From an uncultured Clostridium sp. (lineage in GTDB: Bacteria > Bacillota > Clostridia > Oscillospirales > Acutalibacteraceae): DNA of 64,000 nt. Every line of letters begins with the position of its first letter. Position 1 is the first letter of the stretch. The translations under genes were made by a program, and so were the position numbers. Below are positions 33,831-41,962 of this stretch, in pieces. The stretch is from positions 1-64,000 of the forward strand of contig CABRLN010000005.1 of assembly GCA_902471875.1 (NCBI GenBank), given 5' to 3'. The notes below the pieces were generated by a model. The model was not told the DNA's origin, searched no databases, and saw only the letters and a list, made by a program, of their open reading frames with translations.

Positions 33831-33887
33831 TTTTTTTACTAAACAATACACCCAATTGGTTTGATTTGAAAATTTAACACATAATTC

Positions 33888-33923
33888 ACAGCCCTGTAAT
33901 TGACTTTGCTTTTACAGGGCTGT
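33888..33923 (+). terminator. hairpin after YhgE/Pip gene
   Basis: A 12-bp perfect stem (33888-33899 with 33912-33923); the tail is AT-rich but lacks a clean T-run. Confidence 0.55.
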
Positions 33924-33965
33924 ATATTATATTAATAAAAGTATTTTTGTTAAAAGGAGGGTTGT

Positions 33966-35057
33966 ATGAAAGTAAAATTTTGTATATGTATATTTCTTTG
34001 TGCCTTGTATGCTATATGCTGCGGCTGTTCAAATACGGAGGCTACACAAAATACGTTTTTTTCAGCATCGGCAGCATCATCGGAAAAAGACACAACAAAT
34101 CCTACAGAAAATACAACAAAAATTCGAAGTACTTCCGAAGTGTATGAAGGCAAATCTTACATAGCATCACCAAATTATATTAAGAATAGCTATGTTGATA
34201 TTAATAATACGCCATCAAAGGGCAGGTATTGCTATAGTCAGCTTACTGACGAACAAAAACTGTGCTATGAAAAATTAAGGCTTATGATAAAAGAGCTTAA
34301 AAATTCCTTTTATTGGAATGATAGAAGCTGTAATACACAACAAATTGACCAATTGCTTACTTATATAACATACGACTATCCTGAGTATTTTTGGTTTTCG
34401 AAGGAGAATTTTTATACCGAAACAATTAATAACAAAATAGTATTTAGGGTTATTTTACATTATGAATATACAAGGGAAGAGGTTCTTGAACTTCAGGCAC
34501 AGTTAAAACCTGTAATCGACAGGTATTTTAGCAGTGCTTCAAGCCTTAAAACAGATTATGAAAAGGCACTGTATGCATATGAGTATATAATTGATAATAC
34601 AGTATATAATCAAAAAAATGCCACAGCGGGTTATACTACTTTTGCAGAAATGGAAAACAAGCAAATAATTGCATGCTGGAATATAACCGGAGTTTTCTTA
34701 AACGGTGATGCTATTTGCCGGGGTTACACGCAGGCATATCAATATTTAATGAATCTTCAGGGTATAGAATGCGCTTATGTTTACGGTGACAACCATTGTT
34801 GGAATTTAACAAAACTTGACGGTGATTGGTATTATACCGATATAACATGGGGTGACCCGCTGTTAGAATCGGTTGATTCTAAAACAGGAGAAAAAATTTA
34901 TACAGAAACAGGTATTGACTACCGATATTTTAATATGACAACTCAACAGCTTTTGCAAATACACACCCCTGACCCTTACTTTAAGCTGTCACTTCCTGTT
35001 TGTACAGCAACAAAGGATAATTATTTTGTTAAAAATAATATTCAAATACCGGAATAA
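33966..35057 (+). CDS. lipoprotein with transglutaminase-like domain
   Basis: 363 residues. A lipoprotein signal peptide ends in ICCGC (Cys at about 20), followed by a Thr/Ser-rich linker. The C-terminal half has the transglutaminase-like triad: Cys in DAICRGYTQAY, His in NHCWNLTKLDGD and Asp in YYTDITWGD. Such domains act in extracellular peptidase or crosslinking roles; the substrate is unknown. AAAGGAGG precedes the ATG. It ends with a terminator shared with trmD on the other strand. Confidence 0.88.
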   Translation: MKVKFCICIFLCALYAICCGCSNTEATQNTFFSASAASSEKDTTNPTENTTKIRSTSEVYEGKSYIASPNYIKNSYVDINNTPSKGRYCYSQLTDEQKLCYEKLRLMIKELKNSFYWNDRSCNTQQIDQLLTYITYDYPEYFWFSKENFYTETINNKIVFRVILHYEYTREEVLELQAQLKPVIDRYFSSASSLKTDYEKALYAYEYIIDNTVYNQKNATAGYTTFAEMENKQIIACWNITGVFLNGDAICRGYTQAYQYLMNLQGIECAYVYGDNHCWNLTKLDGDWYYTDITWGDPLLESVDSKTGEKIYTETGIDYRYFNMTTQQLLQIHTPDPYFKLSLPVCTATKDNYFVKNNIQIPE

Positions 35058-35106
35058 AAAGTATATACTTAAAAACAAGCTCATTATTTAATTGATGCAT
35101 ATTGAA

Positions 35107-35141
35107 AAGGCAACAGAAATTTCCTGTTGCCTTAATTTTTT
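35107..35141. terminator. bidirectional terminator between lipoprotein and trmD
   Basis: A 10-bp stem (35107-35116 with 35124-35133) with T-rich sequence on both outward sides; the plus-strand T-run ends at 35141. Confidence 0.8.
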
Positions 35142-35142
35142 A

Positions 35143-35865
35143 TTATTCACTTAACAGCTTTTTATCATTCTTAGTAAGCTCAATTTTTTCAAACATATCA
35201 GGTCGGCGTTCTTTTGTGCGTATTAATGACTGTTTACGGCGCCAATTGTCAACATTAGCATGGTGACCCGACAAAAGCACCGATGGTACCTCTATATCCC
35301 TCCAAACGGAAGGCTTTGTATATTGAGGGTATTCCAGTAATCCACTGTAATGACTTTCTTCTGTAAAACATTCATCATTTGAAAGTACACCCGGAAGCAT
35401 TCTGCAAACAGCGTCTGTAAGTACCATTGCAGGAAGCTCACCTCCTGTAAGTACATAATCACCGACAGATATTTCTTCGTCAACCAACAAATCAAGCACA
35501 CGTTGGTCAACCCCCTCGTAGTGTCCGCATAATATGCATAAGTTTTCATATTCTGTTGCCATACTTTTAACAATATTTTGGTTAAGTACCTTTCCTACAG
35601 GTGACATATAAATAAAGTGCGGTCTTTTACCCAGCTTGCTGCAAATATCTTCAAAGCACAGTGCTATAGGCTGGGTTTTCATAACCATTCCCATACCTCC
35701 GCCATATGGAGTGTCATCTACTCTTTTATGCTTATCAAAAGCATAGTCACGCAGCTGGTGATACTCAATTTCTACAGCACCTTTATTTATCGCTCTGCCA
35801 ATAATGCTTTCACTTAGTACAGCCTTACACATTTCAGGGAACAATGTTATAATATCAATCCTCAT
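35143..35865 (-). CDS. trmD: tRNA (guanine-37-N1) methyltransferase
   Basis: 240 residues from ATG 35865 (MRIDIITLFPEM); the TTG at 35871 is disfavoured. The SPOUT knot motifs YMSPVGKVLNQ, LCGHYEGVDQR, and EISVGDYVLTGGELPAMVL bind S-adenosylmethionine. It methylates G37 in tRNAs with CNN-type codons, guarding against frameshifting. It overlaps the end of rimM by 11 bp, the usual clostridial arrangement. Confidence 0.97.
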   Translation of the reverse strand: MRIDIITLFPEMCKAVLSESIIGRAINKGAVEIEYHQLRDYAFDKHKRVDDTPYGGGMGMVMKTQPIALCFEDICSKLGKRPHFIYMSPVGKVLNQNIVKSMATEYENLCILCGHYEGVDQRVLDLLVDEEISVGDYVLTGGELPAMVLTDAVCRMLPGVLSNDECFTEESHYSGLLEYPQYTKPSVWRDIEVPSVLLSGHHANVDNWRRKQSLIRTKERRPDMFEKIELTKNDKKLLSE

Positions 35866-36364
35866 TATCAAAAATTCCCTTCAAAGGCTTTATTAATACC
35901 TTTTTCTCCTCAAGGTTAATTTCTTTAACAACATCATCAATTACAGGAATTAAATAATCATTTTTATTATTATCTGTTACTTGGTAAACATCGTTAGCAC
36001 CCGTTTTAAAAACGTCTGTCAATTTACCGTAAACTGTGCCATTATCAATATCTATAACCAACAAGCCTATTAAATCTTGAATAAAATATTCACCATCACT
36101 CAGTTTGGCATCGTTTCTGTTCATATAAAGAATTTTACCTCTAAGCTTGTCAGCTTCTTCAATACTGTCAATCCCTTTTGCCTTAACTATTGCAATATTT
36201 TTGTGTGCTCGTGATGATACGCTTAGCTTTGTTTTGCCATTAGTAAGATAAAGAGTTTTAAAGCCGCATAAAAATTGTGGAGAGTCGCACCATGGGTCAA
36301 CTCTAAGTTCACCTTTTAAGCCGTGTGTTCCGACTATTTTGCCTATTTCCAAATATTGTTCCAT
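35855..36364 (-). CDS. rimM: 16S rRNA processing protein RimM
   Basis: 169 residues with RimM barrel motifs: IGKIVGTHGLKGELRVDPW at the start and YLIPVIDDVVKEINLEEKK, then PLKGIFD at the end. It assists 30S head maturation near S19. It shares a transcript with trmD. The ribosome site and promoter (36427-36399, minus) lie just upstream. Confidence 0.95.
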   Translation of the reverse strand: MEQYLEIGKIVGTHGLKGELRVDPWCDSPQFLCGFKTLYLTNGKTKLSVSSRAHKNIAIVKAKGIDSIEEADKLRGKILYMNRNDAKLSDGEYFIQDLIGLLVIDIDNGTVYGKLTDVFKTGANDVYQVTDNNKNDYLIPVIDDVVKEINLEEKKVLIKPLKGIFDNED

Positions 36365-36398
36365 AATATATCTACACCCTTGCGTTTATTTTAGATTA

Positions 36399-36427
36399 AT
36401 TTTATCATATACCCATTTACTTTGCAA
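36399..36427 (-). promoter_or_regulatory. promoter of rimM-trmD
   Basis: On the minus strand, TTGCAA (36427-36422) and TAAAAT (36404-36399) have a 17-bp spacer. Confidence 0.6.
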
Positions 36428-36614
36428 TAAAAGTGTTTATGCTGTTTTGGTTAACTTAAACAATAGTAAAAAGATGATATTGATATGAAATAATTTTGCT
36501 AGCCGATAGTGTTTACATATTTACATTTTTTACAAATCTATAGTCAGAAATAACAAAAAATAATCATAATATTAAAAAAATAATGACATTAAAGCTAAAC
36601 TTTACCTAATTTTC

Positions 36615-36642
36615 TTGACGGTTATTTCTATTGTGTTATAAT
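36615..36642 (+). promoter_or_regulatory. promoter of the HPr gene
   Basis: TTGACG at 36615-36620 and TATAAT at 36637-36642, 16 bp apart. Confidence 0.75.
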
Positions 36643-36645
36643 AGC

Positions 36646-36664
36646 AATATCAATTATTGATATT
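36646..36664. promoter_or_regulatory. 19-bp palindrome at the HPr transcription start
   Basis: AATATCAAT-T-ATTGATATT is a perfect palindrome starting 4 bp after the -10 box, the position of an operator that blocks transcription start. The cognate regulator is not in the window. Confidence 0.5.
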
Positions 36665-36696
36665 AACTAATTATTATTGAGTGCGAGGGATTTATT

Positions 36697-36960
36697 ATGT
36701 ATGTAAAAGAAGTAGAAGTGCAAAATCAGGTTGGTCTTCATGCCCGTCCGGCAACATTTTTTATCCAAAAAGCTAACGAATTTAAATCTTCCATTTGGGT
36801 AGAAAAGGATGAAAGACGAGTTAATGCAAAAAGTTTGCTTGGTGTGCTTTCTTTAGGTATTGTTGGCGGTACAACAATAAAAATTATTGCTGACGGAAAT
36901 GATGAGGCTGCAGCTGTTGACGGTTTGGTGCAGCTTGTAGATTCTGGCTTCTCAGAATAA
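36697..36960 (+). CDS. ptsH: phosphocarrier protein HPr
   Basis: 87 residues, normal HPr length. His15 in GLHARPA is the site phosphorylated by enzyme I in the sugar phosphotransferase system, and Ser46 in NAKSLLGVLSLG is the HPr-kinase site used in carbon catabolite control. Since both are present this is HPr and not Crh. It stands alone, without ptsI. The palindrome at its start site suggests dedicated regulation. Confidence 0.93.
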   Translation: MYVKEVEVQNQVGLHARPATFFIQKANEFKSSIWVEKDERRVNAKSLLGVLSLGIVGGTTIKIIADGNDEAAAVDGLVQLVDSGFSE

Positions 36961-37002
36961 TTTACAGGTATAGGTTTAACAAATTTAACACTCAAATTTA
37001 AA

Positions 37003-37033
37003 GGGGCTTTCCAATTGCGGAAGGCTCTTTTTG
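37003..37033 (+). terminator. terminator after ptsH
   Basis: An imperfect stem (AAAGGGGCTTTCC with GGAAGGCTCTTT) and T-run end the HPr transcript. Confidence 0.65.
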
Positions 37034-37220
37034 TTATGGTATTAATACTTTAACAGTAATTGACATCGTTTGGACATATTTGGATATATGATAAATATTA
37101 TGTATCTGCTAATTTTTGTAATTATATTTTTAAATATTGCGCTATTGAAGAATATTGGATTATGTGATAAAATTACAAAGAATGTAATAATCAGTCTTAA
37201 TGGAATTGGGAGGAGAAAAA

Positions 37221-38030
37221 ATGTCAGTTACTGTAAAATTAATAGCATATACGCCTAATCCGGAACAAACTGTAGCTGCCGCGGCAAAGCTGTGCTATTC
37301 ACCGTCAAGGGTTGAGAATATTCTTGATGGCTTAGACGAAGAAAAAAGCCGCAGTTTTGTAGAAATGCTGTCCTCACTGGGGCACGAAAGTCCTATGGAG
37401 CATGTAAGCTTTACCTTTGGAATAGACGGTATTTCAAGGGCCTGCTCTCACCAACTTGTAAGACATAGAATAGCCTCGTACAGTCAGCAGTCACAACGCT
37501 ATGTTGATGGCAATAAGTTTAGTTTTGTAACACCCCCTTCAATAGCGAATTGTCCCGAAGCCCTTGAAGAATATAACAAGGCAATTGACGCACAAAGCAA
37601 AGCATATTCTTTAGTAAGAGATGCACTTGTATGTAACAGTATAAAAAATACTGATGATGGCAAAAGTCTTATGGGCACTAATGACCATATTATTAATGCA
37701 TATAAAGAAATTAACAAAACTCGCTGTTCGGCTTTTATAAAACAAGCTAACGAAGACGCTCGTTTTATTTTACCTAATGCATGTACAACTTCCATAGTGG
37801 TAACAATGAATGTAAGGTCGCTGCATAATTTCTTTGACCACAGATGCTGTAACAGAGCACAGTGGGAAATTAGAGAGGTTGCTATTGAAATGCTAAAGCA
37901 ATGCAGAGCTGTTGCACCATCGTTGTTTGTCGGTGCAGGTCCCCGTTGCTTACGTGGTTCTTGTCCGGAGGGAAAGATGTGCTGCGGCAGAACAAAAGAA
38001 GTAAGAGAATTTTTTAAATCTTTTGATTAG
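37221..38030 (+). CDS. thyX: flavin-dependent thymidylate synthase
   Basis: 269 residues from ATG 37221 after GGGAGGAG. The ThyX hallmark RHRIASYSQQSQRY is present. It makes dTMP from dUMP using FAD and methylene-tetrahydrofolate, leaving tetrahydrofolate instead of dihydrofolate, so it does not demand a separate DHFR. The thymidylate kinase gene follows, so together they feed dTTP. C-terminal PRCLRGSCPEGKMCCGRTKE contains several Cys residues of unknown role. Confidence 0.96.
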   Translation: MSVTVKLIAYTPNPEQTVAAAAKLCYSPSRVENILDGLDEEKSRSFVEMLSSLGHESPMEHVSFTFGIDGISRACSHQLVRHRIASYSQQSQRYVDGNKFSFVTPPSIANCPEALEEYNKAIDAQSKAYSLVRDALVCNSIKNTDDGKSLMGTNDHIINAYKEINKTRCSAFIKQANEDARFILPNACTTSIVVTMNVRSLHNFFDHRCCNRAQWEIREVAIEMLKQCRAVAPSLFVGAGPRCLRGSCPEGKMCCGRTKEVREFFKSFD

Positions 38031-38045
38031 TTTTGTAATAAGAGT

Positions 38046-38069
38046 TTACAAAGCTTATAAACTTTGTAA
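38046..38069 (+). other. small hairpin between thyX and tmk
   Basis: TTACAAAG (38046-38053) with CTTTGTAA (38062-38069), 8 bp, with no T-run. Not a clear terminator; perhaps an RNA stability element. Confidence 0.35.
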
Positions 38070-38140
38070 TAGTTAAAATGTTTTATTAATATTAACCCTG
38101 CAAAGAATTCTCTAATAAAAAAACAAAAGAGGTTAACCCT

Positions 38141-38815
38141 ATGAATAAAGGTAAATTAATAGTACTTGACGGTCTTGATGGCAGCGGTAAGGCTACACAA
38201 ACGGATTTGTTGACAAAAAAGCTAATACAAAAAGGGTTACAGGTAAAGCACATTAGCTTTCCTGATTATAATAATCCGTCATCATCTCTTGTAAAAATGT
38301 ATCTTAACGGCAGTTTTGGCGGTAATCCTAATGATGTTAACGCCTATGCAGCATCGTCTTTTTATGCCGTTGACAGATATGCCAGTTATAAACAGTTTTG
38401 GCAGCAGGACTATGCAAACGGTACAATAATTATAGCAGACAGATATTCAACCTCAAACGCTATATATCAACTTTCAAAGGTTGATACTTATGAGAAGTCG
38501 AAATTTTTGCAATGGCTGGAATATTACGAGTATGGTTTGTTGCAATTGCCAAAGCCTGACGCTGTTATTTTTTTAGATATGCCTATTGAAATATCGCAAA
38601 AACTTTTAACCGAGCGTTACAAAGGCGACAACAGCAAAAAAGATTTACATGAAAGTAATTTTGAATTTTTGCAGCAGTGCAGACAGTCAGCGTTATTTTC
38701 AGCAAAAGAACAAAGCTGGAGTATTATTAGCTGTGCAGAGAATGGTCAACCGCGTTCTATTGAAGATATTCATCACGATGTTATTTCTTTGGCAGAAAAA
38801 ATAGTCTGTATTTAA
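38141..38815 (+). CDS. tmk: thymidylate kinase
   Basis: 224 residues. The P-loop GLDGSGKATQ, the DRYSTSNAIYQ lid-type motif and VIFLDMP Walker-like strand identify a dTMP kinase, which phosphorylates dTMP to dTDP. The sequence is of the longer type used with ThyX in many clostridia. AGAGG site upstream. Placement downstream of thyX gives a compact dTTP module. Confidence 0.94.
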   Translation: MNKGKLIVLDGLDGSGKATQTDLLTKKLIQKGLQVKHISFPDYNNPSSSLVKMYLNGSFGGNPNDVNAYAASSFYAVDRYASYKQFWQQDYANGTIIIADRYSTSNAIYQLSKVDTYEKSKFLQWLEYYEYGLLQLPKPDAVIFLDMPIEISQKLLTERYKGDNSKKDLHESNFEFLQQCRQSALFSAKEQSWSIISCAENGQPRSIEDIHHDVISLAEKIVCI

Positions 38816-38869
38816 AAAATATAAGTGAAGTTTTTATGGTATTATACCAACTAAAGGAAGTAATTTTAA

Positions 38870-39760
38870 ATGTATTTTTTTAAAGAGCCTGAAATTTCTG
38901 ACAGATTGTGGGTTAATGAAATTTTAAAGGGTGTATCCATACTTAATTGTGATGCATGTTTTGGCACAACATATATTTGGCATAATGAGTATGGTACAAA
39001 AATATGCCATTTTAAAGACTTTTACCTTGTTGCCTATACTTTTGATGAAGGTTTTATTTACTTTGATTTTCCTATAGGTAACGGTAATGTACAAGAGGCT
39101 GTTGATTTTATGGTAAGCTATGCTGAGGCAAACAACCTTAAATATTCAATAGCAGCGTCAGGTGAAGATCAGCTGCAACAGCTAAAGCAAATTTTACCCG
39201 ACACCAAATACACAGTGGTTACCAGCCGTGATAATGCTGAGTACATTTATCTTTCTGAAAATCTTGCGGAATTAAAGGGCAGAAAATACCACAGTAAGCG
39301 TAATCATTTGACAAATTTTATAAAAACATATAACTATACAACAGAATTGCTAAATGAAGGAAATTTTGCAGATGCATTGAAAGTAAATGATATTTGGTGT
39401 ATGGAACACGGAGGTCATGAAGACACAGGAGAGATTAGTGAAAAATGTGCCATACACAAGGCTTTTAAATATTTTAACCAACTGGGATTTAGCGGAATGC
39501 TGTTGAGAGTTGACGGTAATCCGGTGGCTATGACAATAGGTGAAGAGATTAATGAAAATTGCTATGTTGTTCATTTTGAAAAAGCAGTTTCAGGCATAAA
39601 CAATGCTTATACAGCAATAAATAATCTTTTTTCAAAAACATTAACCAAATATAAATATATTAACCGTGAAGAGGATATGGGGATAGAGGGACTTCGTAAA
39701 GCAAAGCTTTCTTATAAGCCTGACATATTATTGGAAAAATATATTTTTACTATAAAATAG
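38870..39760 (+). CDS. DUF2156 (phosphatidylglycerol lysyltransferase C-terminal-like) protein
   Basis: 296 residues. The central LSENLAELKGRKYHSKRNHL and TTELLNEGNFADALKV, with a C-terminal INREEDMGIEGLRKAKLSYK, correspond to the DUF2156 GNAT-like domain found in MprF C-termini. It lacks the membrane part of MprF, so it is presumably cytosolic. The acceptor is unknown. It lies 29 bp before another GNAT gene. Confidence 0.85.
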   Translation: MYFFKEPEISDRLWVNEILKGVSILNCDACFGTTYIWHNEYGTKICHFKDFYLVAYTFDEGFIYFDFPIGNGNVQEAVDFMVSYAEANNLKYSIAASGEDQLQQLKQILPDTKYTVVTSRDNAEYIYLSENLAELKGRKYHSKRNHLTNFIKTYNYTTELLNEGNFADALKVNDIWCMEHGGHEDTGEISEKCAIHKAFKYFNQLGFSGMLLRVDGNPVAMTIGEEINENCYVVHFEKAVSGINNAYTAINNLFSKTLTKYKYINREEDMGIEGLRKAKLSYKPDILLEKYIFTIK

Positions 39761-39789
39761 TATATATTATAAATGATAGGAACGATTTT

Positions 39790-40641
39790 ATGAGGTGCTT
39801 TACACCTGACAACAAATATTTACAGCAAATTAAATATCTTTGTTCCATATGTTTTAATATGGAGAAAGAAGAGGTTGATTACGTTTTTGATAATAATTAT
39901 ATTTCCACGGAAATATGTTATGCAATAGAAGACAAAAATAAAATTTGCTGTATGCTTTTTACAGTACCCTGTACAATGGTCAATGATAATAAAAATATAA
40001 AGGGGCATTATATTTATGGTGCTTGTACATCACCGGATTATAGGCACAGGGGGTTAATGCACCGTTTGATAGAGTATGCACTTTGTAAGCGTAAAAGCAT
40101 TGGCGATAATTTTTCGGTTTTATTGCCTGCTAACAAAGAACTGTACAATTTTTATGGTGCTATGGGCTATGCTCCGTTATATAAAGCAAGCAACAGCTAT
40201 ATTAATAAAAGTGAGCTTCCGGTTCTGCCAAGCAAGGTTAGTTATACAGACAATGTTTCAATTGACTTTATGCACAGCTTGAGAAGCACTGTTTGCAGCA
40301 ATTATACAGGAACTATATTGTATAGCAACAATGTTCTTTCTTATGCAGTTAAATATGCAAAAGAATGTAACGGTGGTGCTGTGCATTGCCAATATGGCTA
40401 TATAATATATGCTTATGATGATAATAACTGTATGATTGTTTTAGAGCTTATGTGTATGCCAAAACATCTTAAAATAATGCTTGGCGTACTTAACAGTATT
40501 TGTACAAGCAAGAAACTGCTTTTAAGGCTTCCGATATGGCTGAAAAATAGTAACGAGCATTTTGGTATGATAAATATTTTTGATGATTTAATAAATAGAG
40601 AGGATATGATAAGTGCCTATTTGGGACTTACATTTGATTAA
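39790..40641 (+). CDS. GNAT-family acetyltransferase (Eis-like)
   Basis: 283 residues with the acetyl-CoA loop motif SPDYRHRGLMHRLIEYAL, the pattern of Eis-type N-acetyltransferases, followed by a second domain of about 130 residues. The substrate is unknown; Eis relatives acetylate aminoglycosides or peptides. It is 29 bp after the DUF2156 gene and may share its transcript. Confidence 0.85.
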   Translation: MRCFTPDNKYLQQIKYLCSICFNMEKEEVDYVFDNNYISTEICYAIEDKNKICCMLFTVPCTMVNDNKNIKGHYIYGACTSPDYRHRGLMHRLIEYALCKRKSIGDNFSVLLPANKELYNFYGAMGYAPLYKASNSYINKSELPVLPSKVSYTDNVSIDFMHSLRSTVCSNYTGTILYSNNVLSYAVKYAKECNGGAVHCQYGYIIYAYDDNNCMIVLELMCMPKHLKIMLGVLNSICTSKKLLLRLPIWLKNSNEHFGMINIFDDLINREDMISAYLGLTFD

Positions 40642-40695
40642 TATAAATTTTAGTATTAATTTTTTATCTGCTGTTATATGAAAGGATGGTTTAAT

Positions 40696-41250
40696 ATGAT
40701 TTATGTATTTTTAGCAGACGGATTTGAAGTAACAGAGGCTCTTACCACGGTTGATATTTTAAGGAGAGGTAAACTGGAGGTTAAAACTGTTGCTGTTGGT
40801 ACTAATGGCAATACAGTAATGTCTTCGCATAATATTGCTGTAACGGCTGATGTAAACGAAAAAGAGATTGCAAAAGACAAATTGCAAGGTGTTATTTTGC
40901 CGGGTGGTATGCCGGGTACGACAAATCTTGAAAAATCAGAAGTTGTAGCAGACTTTGTAAATTATTGTGTAAAAAGTAATCTCATAGTAGGTGCTATTTG
41001 CGCAGCACCGTCTGTATTGGGCAAAATGGGTATTTTAAACGGTAAAAAGGCAACCTGCTTTCCGGGGTTTGAAGAGTATCTTAAGGATGCTGATTTTACA
41101 GGAGATTTTGCTGTAACTGACGGCTTAGTTGTAACAGGTAAGGGCATGGGTGCTACCATTCCTTTTGCACTAAAACTGCTTAAACTGTTTAAAGATGCTG
41201 AAACAGCCAATAATGTATTTGAGTCTTTGCAATGTCCTTATAATATATGA
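40696..41250 (+). CDS. DJ-1/PfpI family protein
   Basis: 184 residues from ATG 40696, after AAAGGATGG; the ATG at 40678 lacks a site. The nucleophile elbow GAICAAPSVLG contains the catalytic/redox Cys. A Glu (FLADGFE) at the start and other conserved Gly residues match YajL/DJ-1. Members act as deglycases, glyoxalase III, or oxidative-stress chaperones; the exact role is debated. The stop overlaps the next gene by 4 bp. Confidence 0.9.
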   Translation: MIYVFLADGFEVTEALTTVDILRRGKLEVKTVAVGTNGNTVMSSHNIAVTADVNEKEIAKDKLQGVILPGGMPGTTNLEKSEVVADFVNYCVKSNLIVGAICAAPSVLGKMGILNGKKATCFPGFEEYLKDADFTGDFAVTDGLVVTGKGMGATIPFALKLLKLFKDAETANNVFESLQCPYNI

Positions 41251-41831
41251 TTAAAAATTCTTTAAAAAACTGTAAAAATCAGTTAAGACAAAAATATAAA
41301 GCCATACGTGACAGTATAACTGATACTCAGCGTACAGATTATAATCAAAAAATATTTAACGCTGTTATTAACAGTGATATTTTTAAAAAAGCTGATACTA
41401 TATATGCTTATGCATCAATAGGCAGTGAGGTTGAAACTTATCGAATAATTGATTATGCTCTTAAGCAGAGAAAAAAGGTAGCACTGCCTTATTGTATTCC
41501 TAATACGGCTTTGATGGATTTTTACTATATAAGCAGTTTTAATCAGCTTAAAAAGGGAGCCTTCGGTGTACCGGAGCCTGCTCCGAATTGTAACGAAAAG
41601 GCTGAAAATAAAAACTCCTTAATTTTTGTTCCTGCTCTTGCCTTTGATAAAAATGGAATGCGCATGGGTTACGGTAAAGGCTACTATGACAGGTTTCTGA
41701 CTAATTTTACAGGAATTAAGGTTGGGCTTTGCTATAGTAAATGTATCAGCCGTTGTATTTTACATAATCACTTTGACAGATGTGTAGATTACATAATTAC
41801 AGATAATTTTACAAAATTTATTGCAAAATAA
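41247..41831 (+). CDS. 5-formyltetrahydrofolate cyclo-ligase
   Basis: 194 residues with the characteristic C-terminal MGYGKGYYDRFL, the N-terminal RQKYKAIRD region and the ATP-binding positive residues. It converts 5-formyl-THF to 5,10-methenyl-THF using ATP, returning folate to the one-carbon pool. It is coupled with DJ-1 by a 4-bp overlap. Nearby thyX also draws on folate. Confidence 0.94.
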   Translation: MIKNSLKNCKNQLRQKYKAIRDSITDTQRTDYNQKIFNAVINSDIFKKADTIYAYASIGSEVETYRIIDYALKQRKKVALPYCIPNTALMDFYYISSFNQLKKGAFGVPEPAPNCNEKAENKNSLIFVPALAFDKNGMRMGYGKGYYDRFLTNFTGIKVGLCYSKCISRCILHNHFDRCVDYIITDNFTKFIAK

Positions 41832-41962
41832 CAAATTTTAGGTTATTATATAATTTAAACAGCTGTGCTGTATAGCAATTATAACAGATAAAATGTATTA
41901 TTTATGTGCATTTGCAGCAAATACCATTAAGTTGTACTACTTGAAGAAAGGAACACAGCTAT

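Larger units (their letters stand above)
36365..36696. other. divergent region between rimM and the HPr gene
   Basis: It holds two promoters facing apart (36399-36427 on minus; 36615-36642 on plus) and a perfect 19-bp palindrome at 36646-36664; no gene is seen. Confidence 0.6.

Noticed and set aside
37070..37258. 62-codon plus-strand frame before thyX
   Set aside because: It runs into the thyX start in another frame; composition is AT-biased and no ribosome site is present.
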